Assembly (NCBI GenBank): GCA_005768755.1
Contig: VAFL01000010.1
Span: 62,001-126,000 of the forward strand
DNA length: 64,000 nt
Direction of reading: 5' to 3'
Source: Paracoccus denitrificans
Lineage (GTDB): Bacteria > Pseudomonadota > Alphaproteobacteria > Rhodobacterales > Rhodobacteraceae
Numbering within the stretch: the first letter of the stretch is position 1; every line of letters starts with the position of its first letter. The notes under the pieces are model-generated. The model did not search any database. It was not told the origin of the DNA and was given only the letters and a program-made list of their open reading frames with translations. The position numbers were made by a program, and so were the translations under genes. This document shows, one piece after another, positions 25,298 through 34,186 of the stretch.

Positions 25298-27079
25298 GTG
25301 ACCCTGCCCCAGATTACACTGTTTTCGATCTTTGCCGCCGTCATGGTTCTGATGTTCGCGGGACGCTGGCGCTATGACCTGATCGCTTTCGCGGGACTTA
25401 TGGCAGGGGTTCTGACCGGCGTCGTCCCAGAGGAAGACGCTTTCAGCGGCTTTGGCCATCCCGCCACAATGGTGGTCGCGCTTATCCTTGTCATGACTGC
25501 GGGACTGATGCGATCGGGCGCCGTCGCAGCGCTGACCCGGCTTCTGGTCAGGGACGGCCGTCCGGTCAGCCTGCATATCGCAGTCATGGCGGGGATCGGC
25601 GGCTTCCTGTCCGGGTTCATGAACAACATCGCGGCTTTGGCGATCATGATGCCCATTGATCTGCAAGTCGCGCGCCGTGCCGGCCGCGCAGCGGGCCTTA
25701 CGCTGATGCCGCTGGCATTCGCCACAATTCTGGGCGGCATGCTGACACTGATCGGCACGCCGCCAAACCTGATCGTTTCGGGCTTTCGGCAGGATGCCCT
25801 GGGCGAGCCTTTCAGGATGTTCGACTTCCTGCCGGTCGGCGGCGCGGTGGCCGTCGCCGGAATCGCCTTTATCGCGCTGATCGGCTGGCGGCTGATCCCG
25901 CAGCGCCATTCGGCTGAAGCCGAAGGCGGCAACCAACCACTGCGCCGCTATCAGGCAGAGCTGGTCGTGACCGAAAACAGCGCACTCGTGGGCGGCACCC
26001 TTGCCGCCCTGCAGGAAGCAGCGCGCGCGGCCTCGATCCGGATCAACAAACTCAGCCATCATCATCACGCCGTCGAGGGAGAGCCAGAGGACATCACACT
26101 CGACGCAGGGGACGTGATTTCGCTGCGCAGTGCGCCGGACGCGCTTGACGAATTTCGCGCCAGCCAAAGGCTCAGCTATCCGGACGGCCGGTCAGAGGCA
26201 CGCGCCCGAACACAACGCGAATCCGGCGAGCGTCTTGTCGAGTTTCTGGTCCCGGTAGGCGCCGAAATCAACGGCCGCACCGTGCAGAGCACGGGGTTGA
26301 TAAATCGCCATGACACAGTGTTGATGGGGATGCGGCGACGCGGTCGGATCATCACGGGCAACCTGCGCCGTGAGCGGATCGAGGCAGGTGATCTGCTGTT
26401 GCTGCTGGTGCCCGAAGGCCGACTGGATGGTCTTGTCGCGACCCTTGGGGTGCTGCCGCTGGAAGGCTCTGACCATGCGGTGTTGCGCGAATCCCAGATG
26501 TATCTGGCATTGGGATTGTTCGTCGGAGCGGTCGCCCTGACCAGTCTGGGGGTGGTGACGATGCCGATCGCACTGGGCTGCGTCGTCGTCGCCTATGTGC
26601 TTTTCGGCGTCTTGTCGATCAACGAAATCTACGATCATGTCGACTGGCCCGTCATCGTTCTTCTCGGCTCGATGATACCATTGGGTCAGGCGCTTGATTC
26701 AACCGGTGGCACCACCCTGATTGCGTCCGGGCTGGCCAGCCTGACGGATGGCTATCCGGCATGGGTGGCACTGACCATGCTGATGGTCACGACGATGTTC
26801 ATGTCGGATATCCTGAACAACAATGCCACGACGATCATTGCCGCCCCGGTCGGCATCCGCCTGGCCGAGCAGCTGGGCGTCAATGCCGATGCCTTTCTCA
26901 TGGGTATCGCCGTCTCTGCCTCATGCGCGTTCCTGACGCCTATCGGACATCAGAACAATACGCTGATCATGGGACCGGGCGATTACCGTTTCGGCGATTA
27001 CTGGCGGCTCGGCCTGCCGCTTGAAGTCATCGTGCTGCTCGTTTCGGTCCCGATGCTGCTGATGGTCTGGCCGCTATGA
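25298..27079 (+). CDS. SLC13/DASS family transporter with RCK_C domains
   Basis: A 593-residue transporter in three parts: an N-terminal membrane half (about 1-200), two cytoplasmic TrkA-C (RCK_C) modules (about 210-390), and a C-terminal membrane half (about 395-593). The paired signature loops GTPPNLIVSGF near 153 and LTPIGHQNNTLIMGPGDYRFGDY near 555 place it in the ion-transporter superfamily. Substrates in this branch include sulfate, dicarboxylates and other anions; none can be fixed. The start is GTG at 25298 with GTGAAC upstream. A paralogue of the same length lies on the opposite strand 400 bases downstream. Confidence 0.9.
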   Translation: MTLPQITLFSIFAAVMVLMFAGRWRYDLIAFAGLMAGVLTGVVPEEDAFSGFGHPATMVVALILVMTAGLMRSGAVAALTRLLVRDGRPVSLHIAVMAGIGGFLSGFMNNIAALAIMMPIDLQVARRAGRAAGLTLMPLAFATILGGMLTLIGTPPNLIVSGFRQDALGEPFRMFDFLPVGGAVAVAGIAFIALIGWRLIPQRHSAEAEGGNQPLRRYQAELVVTENSALVGGTLAALQEAARAASIRINKLSHHHHAVEGEPEDITLDAGDVISLRSAPDALDEFRASQRLSYPDGRSEARARTQRESGERLVEFLVPVGAEINGRTVQSTGLINRHDTVLMGMRRRGRIITGNLRRERIEAGDLLLLLVPEGRLDGLVATLGVLPLEGSDHAVLRESQMYLALGLFVGAVALTSLGVVTMPIALGCVVVAYVLFGVLSINEIYDHVDWPVIVLLGSMIPLGQALDSTGGTTLIASGLASLTDGYPAWVALTMLMVTTMFMSDILNNNATTIIAAPVGIRLAEQLGVNADAFLMGIAVSASCAFLTPIGHQNNTLIMGPGDYRFGDYWRLGLPLEVIVLLVSVPMLLMVWPL

Positions 27080-27097
27080 CCGCAGCCGACCGGGTCG

Positions 27098-27463
27098 TCA
27101 CAGGCCGCCGGCATCGGCACTTCGGGCCGTCCAGTTGCGCGATTCCGGGGTCTTGAACAGTTTCCAGCGCCCGTCCGGCATGGTCACGACAATATCGGCA
27201 AACGGCTCTGCCAGACCTGCAGGCAACAGCGTGCCCGAATGAATCGTGACGTCGTATCGCGCAGGGATCGGGCAACGATCGAAACTGCCCGAGGCAGAGC
27301 CGACAACACCATCGCTGTGGCATTGCATCCCGTTCGAGAAATAAACGCTCAGCCGGCTGCCGACGAAGGTGACTTCATCGGGAACCGCGCGTTCATTCGG
27401 GATAGCGCAGCCTGCAAGTGCTGCGGCGGCCAGACCGGCGGCAAGAATGCGGATCGAGGACAT
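27098..27463 (-). CDS. Putative lipoprotein, uncharacterised
   Basis: A 121-residue protein with a signal peptide and lipobox ALAGC (Cys19). The mature protein is beta-rich, with two further Cys (MQCHSDGV, DRCPIPARYDV) that could form a disulfide, and ends in a segment DGRWKLFKTPESRNW. It sits between two convergent SLC13-type genes, 12 bases downstream of the second one and in the same direction, so it may be cotranscribed with it. Family not recognised. Confidence 0.7.
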   Translation of the reverse strand: MSSIRILAAGLAAAALAGCAIPNERAVPDEVTFVGSRLSVYFSNGMQCHSDGVVGSASGSFDRCPIPARYDVTIHSGTLLPAGLAEPFADIVVTMPDGRWKLFKTPESRNWTARSADAGGL

Positions 27464-27475
27464 TGGCTCTACTCC

Positions 27476-29257
27476 CTACAAGGGCCAGAAAATCGGGATC
27501 ACCAGCGCGGCGGTAAGCGCCATCAGCAAGTTCAGCGGTGCCCCGACCTTGATGAAATCACTGAATCGATAGCCCCCCGGACCGTATACCAGCGTATTGG
27601 TCTGATAGCCAATGGGTGTGGCAAAACTGGCCGATGCCCCCATCATCACGGCAATGATCAGCGGGCGCGGATCGACGCCCAGCGAATGGGCCAGCGAAAT
27701 TGCAACCGGCGTGACGATCACGGCCACGGCATTGTTTGTCACCGTTTCGGTCAGGAACATCGCCAGCAGATATACGGCCAGCACGAGCGCCCAACTGGGC
27801 AAATCGGTCAATGCAGGGGCGATCCAGTTCACCACCAGTTCCACGGCGCCTGATCCGTCCAGCCCGGCCCCGACTGCCAGCATGGCGAAAATCAACGCCA
27901 GCAACCGCCCGTCGACAAAACTCAGCGCCTCGTCGGCGTCGATGCACCGCGTCCCCAGCACAATGGCCACCCCGATAAAGGCAAGAAGCTGGATCGGCGC
28001 GATATCGAAGGCCGACAGCGTCACGACCCCGGCCAGCACGGCGACCACGATCGGCGCATGCCTGCGGCGAAAGGCCCGATCAGAGGGGGCCGAAACCTCG
28101 ACCATTTCCATATCCGCAGAAAGCCGCTGAATATCGGCAGAGGCGCCTTCCAGCAGCAGCGTGTCGCCCACGCGCACGACCAGATCGTCAAGCTGACGCC
28201 CGATATTCTGGTTCCGCCGGTGCGCAGCAAGCACGTAAACGCCATAACGCCGACGCAAGCGCATGGAGCCAAGCGATCTGCCGATCATGTGGCATCCCGG
28301 CGTAATCAGCACCTCGACCGTGCTGGTCTGGACAGAGCTCAGCTTGTCTACCATGCGCAGGTCCTTGTTGCCCTGCAGGCCAAGTACTTCCGACATTGGC
28401 GTACGCAGAACGACCCTGTCGCCGGCTTCCAGCACCACCGCCGCCAGGTCGCGGCGCAACGAGGCATCACCACGCAACACGTCGATGACGCGCGCATTCT
28501 CGCGCGTGAAAATATCGACCTCATCCAGCTTCCGGCCGATCAACGTGCTGTCCTCGGGGATTGCCACCTCGGTGAAGAACTTCATCTTCGAACGCGACGA
28601 CGACATCAGCGCCGACATCGAATCGCGTTCAGGCAGCAGCTTCGGTGCTATGAACAGCAGATAGGCAAGGCCGACAACGGCCATGACAAGTCCGACCGGC
28701 GTAATCTCGAAAATCCCGAAGGCAGGTTCCCCCGAAGCGCGCGCCACCCCGTCCACCAGCAGGTTGGTCGAGGTCCCGATCATCGTGACGGTCCCGCCCA
28801 GAATGGACAGATAGGACAGCGGCATCAACAATTTGGACGGTGCCTGATCCAGTTCGCGCGCAAGCTGCATGAAGATCGGCATCATCACGACGACAAGTGG
28901 CGTGTTGTTAACAAAAGCCGACATGGCCAGAACCGTCGCCGAAAGGCCGGCCAGTGTCATGAAGGGGCGCTGTTTGGCGTGACGCGCAGCGTGCTGACCT
29001 ATCCAGTCCAGCGCACCAGTGCGCACAAGCCCGCCTACGATGATGAACATGAACGTGATCGTCCACGGCGCAGGGTTCGCCAGCACCTTGGGCACGTCTT
29101 CAACAGACAGTATCCCCAGGAACAACAGCACCGCCGCACCGATAATGGCTGTCACCTCTGGCGGATACTGTTCGCGTACGAACAAGGTCAGCATTCCGGC
29201 GATTATGAAGATCGTGACGATCGCCGAGGTCGTTCCCGCAAGCTCGATGCCGAACAT
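27476..29257 (-). CDS. SLC13/DASS family transporter with RCK_C domains (paralogue)
   Basis: A 593-residue transporter with the same plan as the one on the plus strand: membrane half, two TrkA-C modules (about 210-300 and 305-390), membrane half. Signature loops are MIGTSTNLLVDGVA near 150 and ATPIGYQTNTLVYGPGGYRFSDF near 555. It is clearly diverged from its neighbour, including GTSTN for GTPPN in the first signature, which suggests a different anion. The ATG at 29257 begins MFGIELAGTTSA; the frame continues 15 codons further without support. The lipoprotein gene follows closely. Confidence 0.9.
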   Translation of the reverse strand: MFGIELAGTTSAIVTIFIIAGMLTLFVREQYPPEVTAIIGAAVLLFLGILSVEDVPKVLANPAPWTITFMFIIVGGLVRTGALDWIGQHAARHAKQRPFMTLAGLSATVLAMSAFVNNTPLVVVMMPIFMQLARELDQAPSKLLMPLSYLSILGGTVTMIGTSTNLLVDGVARASGEPAFGIFEITPVGLVMAVVGLAYLLFIAPKLLPERDSMSALMSSSRSKMKFFTEVAIPEDSTLIGRKLDEVDIFTRENARVIDVLRGDASLRRDLAAVVLEAGDRVVLRTPMSEVLGLQGNKDLRMVDKLSSVQTSTVEVLITPGCHMIGRSLGSMRLRRRYGVYVLAAHRRNQNIGRQLDDLVVRVGDTLLLEGASADIQRLSADMEMVEVSAPSDRAFRRRHAPIVVAVLAGVVTLSAFDIAPIQLLAFIGVAIVLGTRCIDADEALSFVDGRLLALIFAMLAVGAGLDGSGAVELVVNWIAPALTDLPSWALVLAVYLLAMFLTETVTNNAVAVIVTPVAISLAHSLGVDPRPLIIAVMMGASASFATPIGYQTNTLVYGPGGYRFSDFIKVGAPLNLLMALTAALVIPIFWPL

Positions 29258-29338
29258 CAATACCTCAAATACACGGCCGGCGAGGCCGGTCAATCGGCGC
29301 ATCTTTGGCCGATACGGCCCGGCAGTGCAAGAAGGCGC

Positions 29339-30163
29339 TTAGGTCTCTGGCAGGCTGGGCGACAGTCGCCCCCCCTCACGCACAGGCCAGATCGTCCTGG
29401 CCAGACCCGTTCGGTCATCGGTTTCGACAAGGACGCCTGACAGGGTCACGTCGCCCTGCGCCGGCGTAAAGCGCTCTTTGTTCATTCCGGTCACGAAGCG
29501 GCGCATCGGTTCGTCCTTTTCCATGCCGATGATACTGTCGTAGTCTCCGCACATGCCGGCGTCCGTCATGTATCCTGTGCCACGCCGCAGGATCTGCGCA
29601 TCGCCTGTGGGAACATGGGTATGCGTGCCGACGACAAGGCTTGCCCGTCCGTCGCAGAAGTGGCCGGCAGCCATCTTTTCGGACGTCGCCTCGGCATGAA
29701 AATCGATCAGCGCCGCCTGAATTCCCGCCATCGCCCCCATGGGATGGGCGCGCAACGCAAGGTCCAACGCCGAGAACGGATCATCGAAGGCCCGGCGCAT
29801 GAACACATTGCCCAGAACCTGCGCGACCATGACCTTGCGCCCTCGGCTCGCATCGAAAATACCGACGCCACGGCCCGGCGCATCCTTGGCAAAATTGATC
29901 GGGCGAATGACGCGCGGCTCTTTCTGAATGAAGCCCAGCATGTCCTTCTGATCGAAGGCATGGTCGCCCAGCGTCACGACATCGGCGCCGGCATCCAGAA
30001 GAACCTGCGCATGCCCGCCCGTCAGGCCCATCCCACCCGAGGCGTTCTCTCCGTTCACCACACAGAAATCCACGCGCAGCTTCGCCCTCAGCGCTGCAAG
30101 CCTGTCAACAACAGCCGCGCGGCCCGCCCGCCCCATCACATCGCCCAGAAACAGCAAGCGCAT
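29339..30163 (-). CDS. ymdB: YmdB-type metallophosphoesterase
   Basis: A 274-residue dinuclear-metal phosphoesterase of the TIGR00282/YmdB family. Metal ligands are visible as GDVMG (Asp8), VVNGENASGG (Asn/Glu near 40), LGDHAFD near 67, the DFHAEATSEK block near 155 and GTHTHVPTGDA near 181. Characterised YmdB hydrolyses 2',3'-cyclic nucleotides. On the minus strand AAGGGA precedes the ATG at 30161-30163. In many Alphaproteobacteria this gene adjoins yebC and 5-formyltetrahydrofolate cyclo-ligase; here yebC is 4 kb away in the same direction. Confidence 0.93.
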   Translation of the reverse strand: MRLLFLGDVMGRAGRAAVVDRLAALRAKLRVDFCVVNGENASGGMGLTGGHAQVLLDAGADVVTLGDHAFDQKDMLGFIQKEPRVIRPINFAKDAPGRGVGIFDASRGRKVMVAQVLGNVFMRRAFDDPFSALDLALRAHPMGAMAGIQAALIDFHAEATSEKMAAGHFCDGRASLVVGTHTHVPTGDAQILRRGTGYMTDAGMCGDYDSIIGMEKDEPMRRFVTGMNKERFTPAQGDVTLSGVLVETDDRTGLARTIWPVREGGRLSPSLPET

Positions 30164-30337
30164 CGCAAATCCCTTCAAAACCATGCCGTTCTAGCGATCA
30201 ACCGGCACAGAAGTCCATGCCATCCGCGAACCCAGGCAGGCGTCCGGTCCGCGTTCATTCAAATTTTACGTTCACAATCAAACAGTTCTTAACGTTTGGC
30301 GGCTATAGCTGATCCCGAACCAGAAACGAGGACAGCC

Positions 30338-31651
30338 ATGACCGAATCATTCTCTCTCAGCGACAGTGATCGCATCAAGGCGCTGAGCCTTGCGCAGGCG
30401 ATGATTGAATTCAAACCAGACGGAACCATCGTCGAAGCGAACGAGAACTTTCTGCAACTGATGGGCTACCGGCGCGAGGATATCATCGGTCGGCATCACC
30501 GCATCTTTGCGCGCCCGGACTTTGCCAACAGTCTGGAATATGCAGATTTCTGGCGCCAACTTGGATCGGGCGCAGCATTCACCGGCGAATTCGACCGCGT
30601 GACACGCTCGGGAAAGACCGTCTGGATCAACGGCAGTTATGTGCCGCTGCTGGACCAGGCGGGCCGTGTGGTGGGCGTTCTGAAGATGGCAACCGACATC
30701 ACCGAAAACAAGGCGGCAATGGCCAGCATCATCGACGCCTTGGGCAAACTGGCGGATGGCAAGCTGACGCATCGTTTGACCCAGGACTTCCCGGCCGAGT
30801 TCTGCGCGGTGCGCGACTCGTTCAATCGCACTGTCGAGAACTTCGCTGTCATGGTTGATGACATCCGGCAGCGCGCCACCCTTATCAACGAGGAGGCCAG
30901 TCAGATCGCCAAAGGCGCGGATGACCTGGCAAGACGCGGTGAAAGCCAGGCCGCCTCACTGGAGCAGACGGCCGCCGCGGTCGAGCAGATTTCGGGCAAT
31001 ACCTCCATGACCAGCTCGGCTGCGCAGGATGCCAATGGTGCTGCACAGGAAGCAGAAAAGGTCGTGAAACACGGCAACGATGTCGTCGTCGATGCAGTGG
31101 CCGCGATCGAGAGGATCGAGCAGCATACCAAAAGCATGGGCGAATTTACCCGCGTGATCGAGAATTTCGCCTTCCAGACGAACCTTCTGTCAATCAACGC
31201 CGCTGTCGAGGCCGCGCGTGCAGGCGAAGTTGGTCGCGGCTTCGCCGTGGTAGCACAAGAAGTCCGAAATCTGGCGCAACAGTCGGGCAAAGCCTCTCAA
31301 AGCATTGCCGAACTGATCGGAAAAAGCGAAGCCGAGGTTCAATCGGGCGTGGAACTGGTGCGCCAGACGGGCTCGGCGCTGAACAATATCCAGACTGCCG
31401 TGCGCGGTGTCGTCAGCAACATCTCGGGCATCGCGCACGCAACGGCAGAGCAATCGACAGGCGTGCAGGAAGTATCTTCAGCGCTTTCCCATCTGGACAG
31501 TGTGAACCAGGCCAATCTTTCGATGTCTGAAAGCTATGCCACCGCCGCCGCTTCGCTTTCTTCGCAGGTCACCGAATTGACCCAGTTGCTTGACAAGTTC
31601 GAAACGGAAAGCGTTCGCAGCAAGTCTGGCGTGTATCGCAACGTCGCCTGA
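30338..31651 (+). CDS. Soluble methyl-accepting chemotaxis protein (PAS-HAMP-MCP)
   Basis: A 437-residue receptor without signal peptide or transmembrane segment, so cytoplasmic. A PAS domain occupies about 10-125 (MIEFKPDGTIVEANENFLQLMGYRREDIIG, ending in TDITENK). A HAMP-like helical segment follows (about 130-190), then the signalling hairpin (about 190-420). The tip, FAFQTNLLSINAAVEAARAGEVGRGFAVVAQEVRNLAQ, is the invariant kinase-contact region. The methylation-site flanks are Ala/Glu/Gln-rich helices. GAGGA lies before the ATG. No che or flagellar genes are in the window. The PAS domain suggests redox or small-ligand sensing. Confidence 0.92.
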   Translation: MTESFSLSDSDRIKALSLAQAMIEFKPDGTIVEANENFLQLMGYRREDIIGRHHRIFARPDFANSLEYADFWRQLGSGAAFTGEFDRVTRSGKTVWINGSYVPLLDQAGRVVGVLKMATDITENKAAMASIIDALGKLADGKLTHRLTQDFPAEFCAVRDSFNRTVENFAVMVDDIRQRATLINEEASQIAKGADDLARRGESQAASLEQTAAAVEQISGNTSMTSSAAQDANGAAQEAEKVVKHGNDVVVDAVAAIERIEQHTKSMGEFTRVIENFAFQTNLLSINAAVEAARAGEVGRGFAVVAQEVRNLAQQSGKASQSIAELIGKSEAEVQSGVELVRQTGSALNNIQTAVRGVVSNISGIAHATAEQSTGVQEVSSALSHLDSVNQANLSMSESYATAAASLSSQVTELTQLLDKFETESVRSKSGVYRNVA

Positions 31652-31668
31652 ACACCATCCGATTGGCC

Positions 31669-31697
31669 GCGCCCGGCACATTGTTTCAGCCGGGCGC
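31669..31697 (+). terminator. Hairpin terminator after the chemoreceptor gene
   Basis: GCGCCCGGC at 31669-31677 pairs perfectly with GCCGGGCGC at 31689-31697 around an 11-base loop, 17 bases after the chemoreceptor stop. There is no T-tract. Confidence 0.6.
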
Positions 31698-31924
31698 CAC
31701 ACCACGTCCCCTGCGGACGAGTTGCAGCATTGGAACCGGGAAATGCCCGAGCACCAAGCGCCGCCTGACATATCCGCGGAAACCGCAAAATCGGCATCTG
31801 GCAGCAGAATTTACATCGAATGCCGATCGGGACCGCATTTGGACCCCATCGCGAAACTCTTCCCCGCGTCGTGCCGTAATTATATACTTGATCGGGACTC
31901 CTGTTGGGGAAGATGGACACAGTC

Positions 31925-33454
31925 ATGGTCGAAACGCTCGCGCCAGGGGCGGTTAGCTTAGATACACTCTCTCGTATCTACTGGGGAAGCGAGGCCGTGC
32001 GGTTGGAAACTTCCTTTTGGCCGGCCATAAAGCGTGCGGCGGCGCGGGTCGCCGAGATCGCAGCCGGCGATACGGCGGTCTACGGAATAAATACCGGTTT
32101 TGGCAAGCTCGCGTCGATCCGGATCGCGCCCGGCGATGTTGCCACATTGCAGCGTAACCTGATCCTGTCCCACTGTTGCGGCGTCGGCGCGCCACTTCCG
32201 ACCGATATCACACGGCTGGTGATTGCCCTGAAGCTGATGTCGCTGGGGCGCGGCGCATCCGGCGTAAGACCCGAACTTGTCGCACTTCTGGAAGATATGC
32301 TGGCCCGCAATGTGCTGCCCGTCATCCCCGAAAAAGGCTCTGTCGGCGCATCGGGTGACCTGGCACCCCTTGCCCATATGGCTGCCGTGATGATCGGCGA
32401 GGGCGAAGCGATATGGGACGGTCAACGCCTGCCCGGCGCCGAGGCGCTGTCGCGCGCCGGTCTGACGTCGATCCGGCTTTCCGCGAAAGAGGGGCTGGCC
32501 CTGATCAACGGCACGCAAGTCTCAACCGCACTGGCATTGGCTGGCCTGTTCCGGGCCGTGCGTGCGTTCCAAGCCTCTCTGGTGGCGGGCGCTCTGTCGA
32601 CCGATGCGGCAATGGGATCGACGGCCCCGTTTGCGCCAGAAATTCACCAGCTGCGCGGACATCGCGGTCAGATCGACGTGGCCTCGGCTTTGCTGGATTT
32701 GCTGGATGGCTCTGAAATTCGCAGCAGCCATACGGAAGGTGACGAGCGTGTGCAGGATCCTTATTGCTTGCGCTGCCACCCTCAGGTTGGCGGCGCTTGC
32801 CTTGATCTGCTGCGCCAGGCCGCCCGCACGCTGCAGATTGAAGCCAATGCCGCCACCGACAATCCCCTTGTCCTGTCGGACGGCAGTGTCGTGTCAGGCG
32901 GAAACTTCCATGCCGAACCTGTCGCCTTCGCAGCTGACCAGATAGCCCTTGCCGTGGCTGAGATCGGTGCCATTTCGCAGCGCCGCATTGCGCTGCTGGT
33001 CGATCCCGCGCTCAGCTTCGGCCTGCCGGGTTTCCTGACGCCAATGCCCGGGCTGAATTCAGGACTGATGATCGCCGAGGTCACCTCTGCCGCGTTGATG
33101 AGCGAGAACAAGCAGCTGGCACATCCGGCCAGTATCGATTCGACGCCCACCTCTGCCAATCAGGAAGATCATGTGTCGATGGCATGCCACGGCGCGCGGC
33201 GACTGCTGCAGATGACGGACAACCTGTTCCATATCATAGGGATCGAAGCGATCGCAGGGGCGCAGGGTATCGCCCTGCGCCGTCCACTCCGGACATCGCC
33301 AGCGCTGGCGGCCGTGATCGAAAGACTTCGCGAGGATATCGCGGAATTGGCCGAGGACCGGTATCTGGCACCCGAACTCAACCTCGGCGCAAGCCTTGTC
33401 GCGTCGGGAACGTTGGTCGCGGCTTGCGGCCTGATCTTGCCCGATCTTGGCTGA
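31925..33454 (+). CDS. hutH: Histidine ammonia-lyase
   Basis: A 509-residue aromatic ammonia-lyase. The MIO cofactor precursor Ala-Ser-Gly falls at residues 142-144 in GSVGASGDLAPLAH, the same numbering as in well-known bacterial HutH, which supports the ATG at 31925 over 31913 or TTG 31904. Selectivity residues are Ser-His (LSHCCGVG) rather than the His-His of tyrosine lyases, and RVQDPYCLRCHPQVGGA is HutH-like. It deaminates L-histidine to urocanate. No hutU, hutI or hutG is present in the window, so the pathway is incomplete here. A broken hutC-like gene faces it on the other strand. Confidence 0.92.
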   Translation: MVETLAPGAVSLDTLSRIYWGSEAVRLETSFWPAIKRAAARVAEIAAGDTAVYGINTGFGKLASIRIAPGDVATLQRNLILSHCCGVGAPLPTDITRLVIALKLMSLGRGASGVRPELVALLEDMLARNVLPVIPEKGSVGASGDLAPLAHMAAVMIGEGEAIWDGQRLPGAEALSRAGLTSIRLSAKEGLALINGTQVSTALALAGLFRAVRAFQASLVAGALSTDAAMGSTAPFAPEIHQLRGHRGQIDVASALLDLLDGSEIRSSHTEGDERVQDPYCLRCHPQVGGACLDLLRQAARTLQIEANAATDNPLVLSDGSVVSGGNFHAEPVAFAADQIALAVAEIGAISQRRIALLVDPALSFGLPGFLTPMPGLNSGLMIAEVTSAALMSENKQLAHPASIDSTPTSANQEDHVSMACHGARRLLQMTDNLFHIIGIEAIAGAQGIALRRPLRTSPALAAVIERLREDIAELAEDRYLAPELNLGASLVASGTLVAACGLILPDLG

Positions 33455-33463
33455 ACTGCGACA

Positions 33464-34150
33464 TCACGCTGCGAACCCATCGACAAACCGATGTGCCGAG
33501 CCAGGGTACAGCAGGCGGTCAGGTGTGACCCGGACCCGATCGCTTCCTGTCTTGCGCAGGACCTCCATCCAAGCCGTATCTTTTTAAAGCGACAGTTTGT
33601 GCACGTCCGTCAAGAGTGTGTTAGCGGCACGGATACGTTGGGACGCAGGGCATGGCCTTCGACAACCGCTGTCCCGGTGCCTGCGAACTGAAATCCTGTT
33701 CCTGCGCAAGTGGCACGATGTGCGGATCGATCGCGCGCGTTTCCAGACAAATGGGGACCCCTTGCGCCAGAAGCAGCCCCTTCAGAACAAGCAGGTGGCG
33801 CAGCGGCCCTGCCTCTGGCACGTCCGATAAATGCCGTTCTGCCACGGTCCGAGGCCGCTGTGCCGCGAAGCAAAACCGCCAGTCCTGGCGCAATCCCTGT
33901 GCGCTGACTTCGCGCTGGATACCCCTGTTCTCCATGACCACAAACTGGGCGCGCGGATGGTCCGCGAATGTGCCGCTTCGCTTTCGGCGGATCACCCCCC
34001 AGCCTCCACCTGCGTCAGCGAATTGTTCATCGTCATTCGCGAGACGTCATCCCTGTCAGCCAGTTCCGTCTTCTTGGCAAGCGTATCGCAAAACGGCCAG
34101 TCGCTCGCGACGACATGGCGGCGCGGATGGACGTTCTGCGGGATTGCGCC
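33464..34150 (-). pseudogene. hutC: Decayed hutC-like GntR/UTRA repressor
   Basis: No single frame is open, but joined minus-strand frames spell a HutC-type regulator. Near 34070-34120 one frame reads ATGRFAIRLP (the usual linker before the recognition helix). A second frame gives TELADRDDVSRMTMNNSLTQ and stops at the C6 run 33995-34000. A third (33621-33995) continues IRRKRSGTFADHPRAQFVV and the UTRA domain (LLLAQGVPICLETRAIDPH, EQDF). After a stop and an apparent internal deletion, VTPDRLLYPGSAHRFVDGF ends at 33464. The order matches GntR wHTH plus UTRA of histidine-utilisation repressors, and it faces hutH. At least two frameshifts and a deletion make it non-functional. Confidence 0.75.
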
Positions 34151-34186
34151 TAGCGTCCGTAAATACAGTCAGATGGAGGGGCATTG

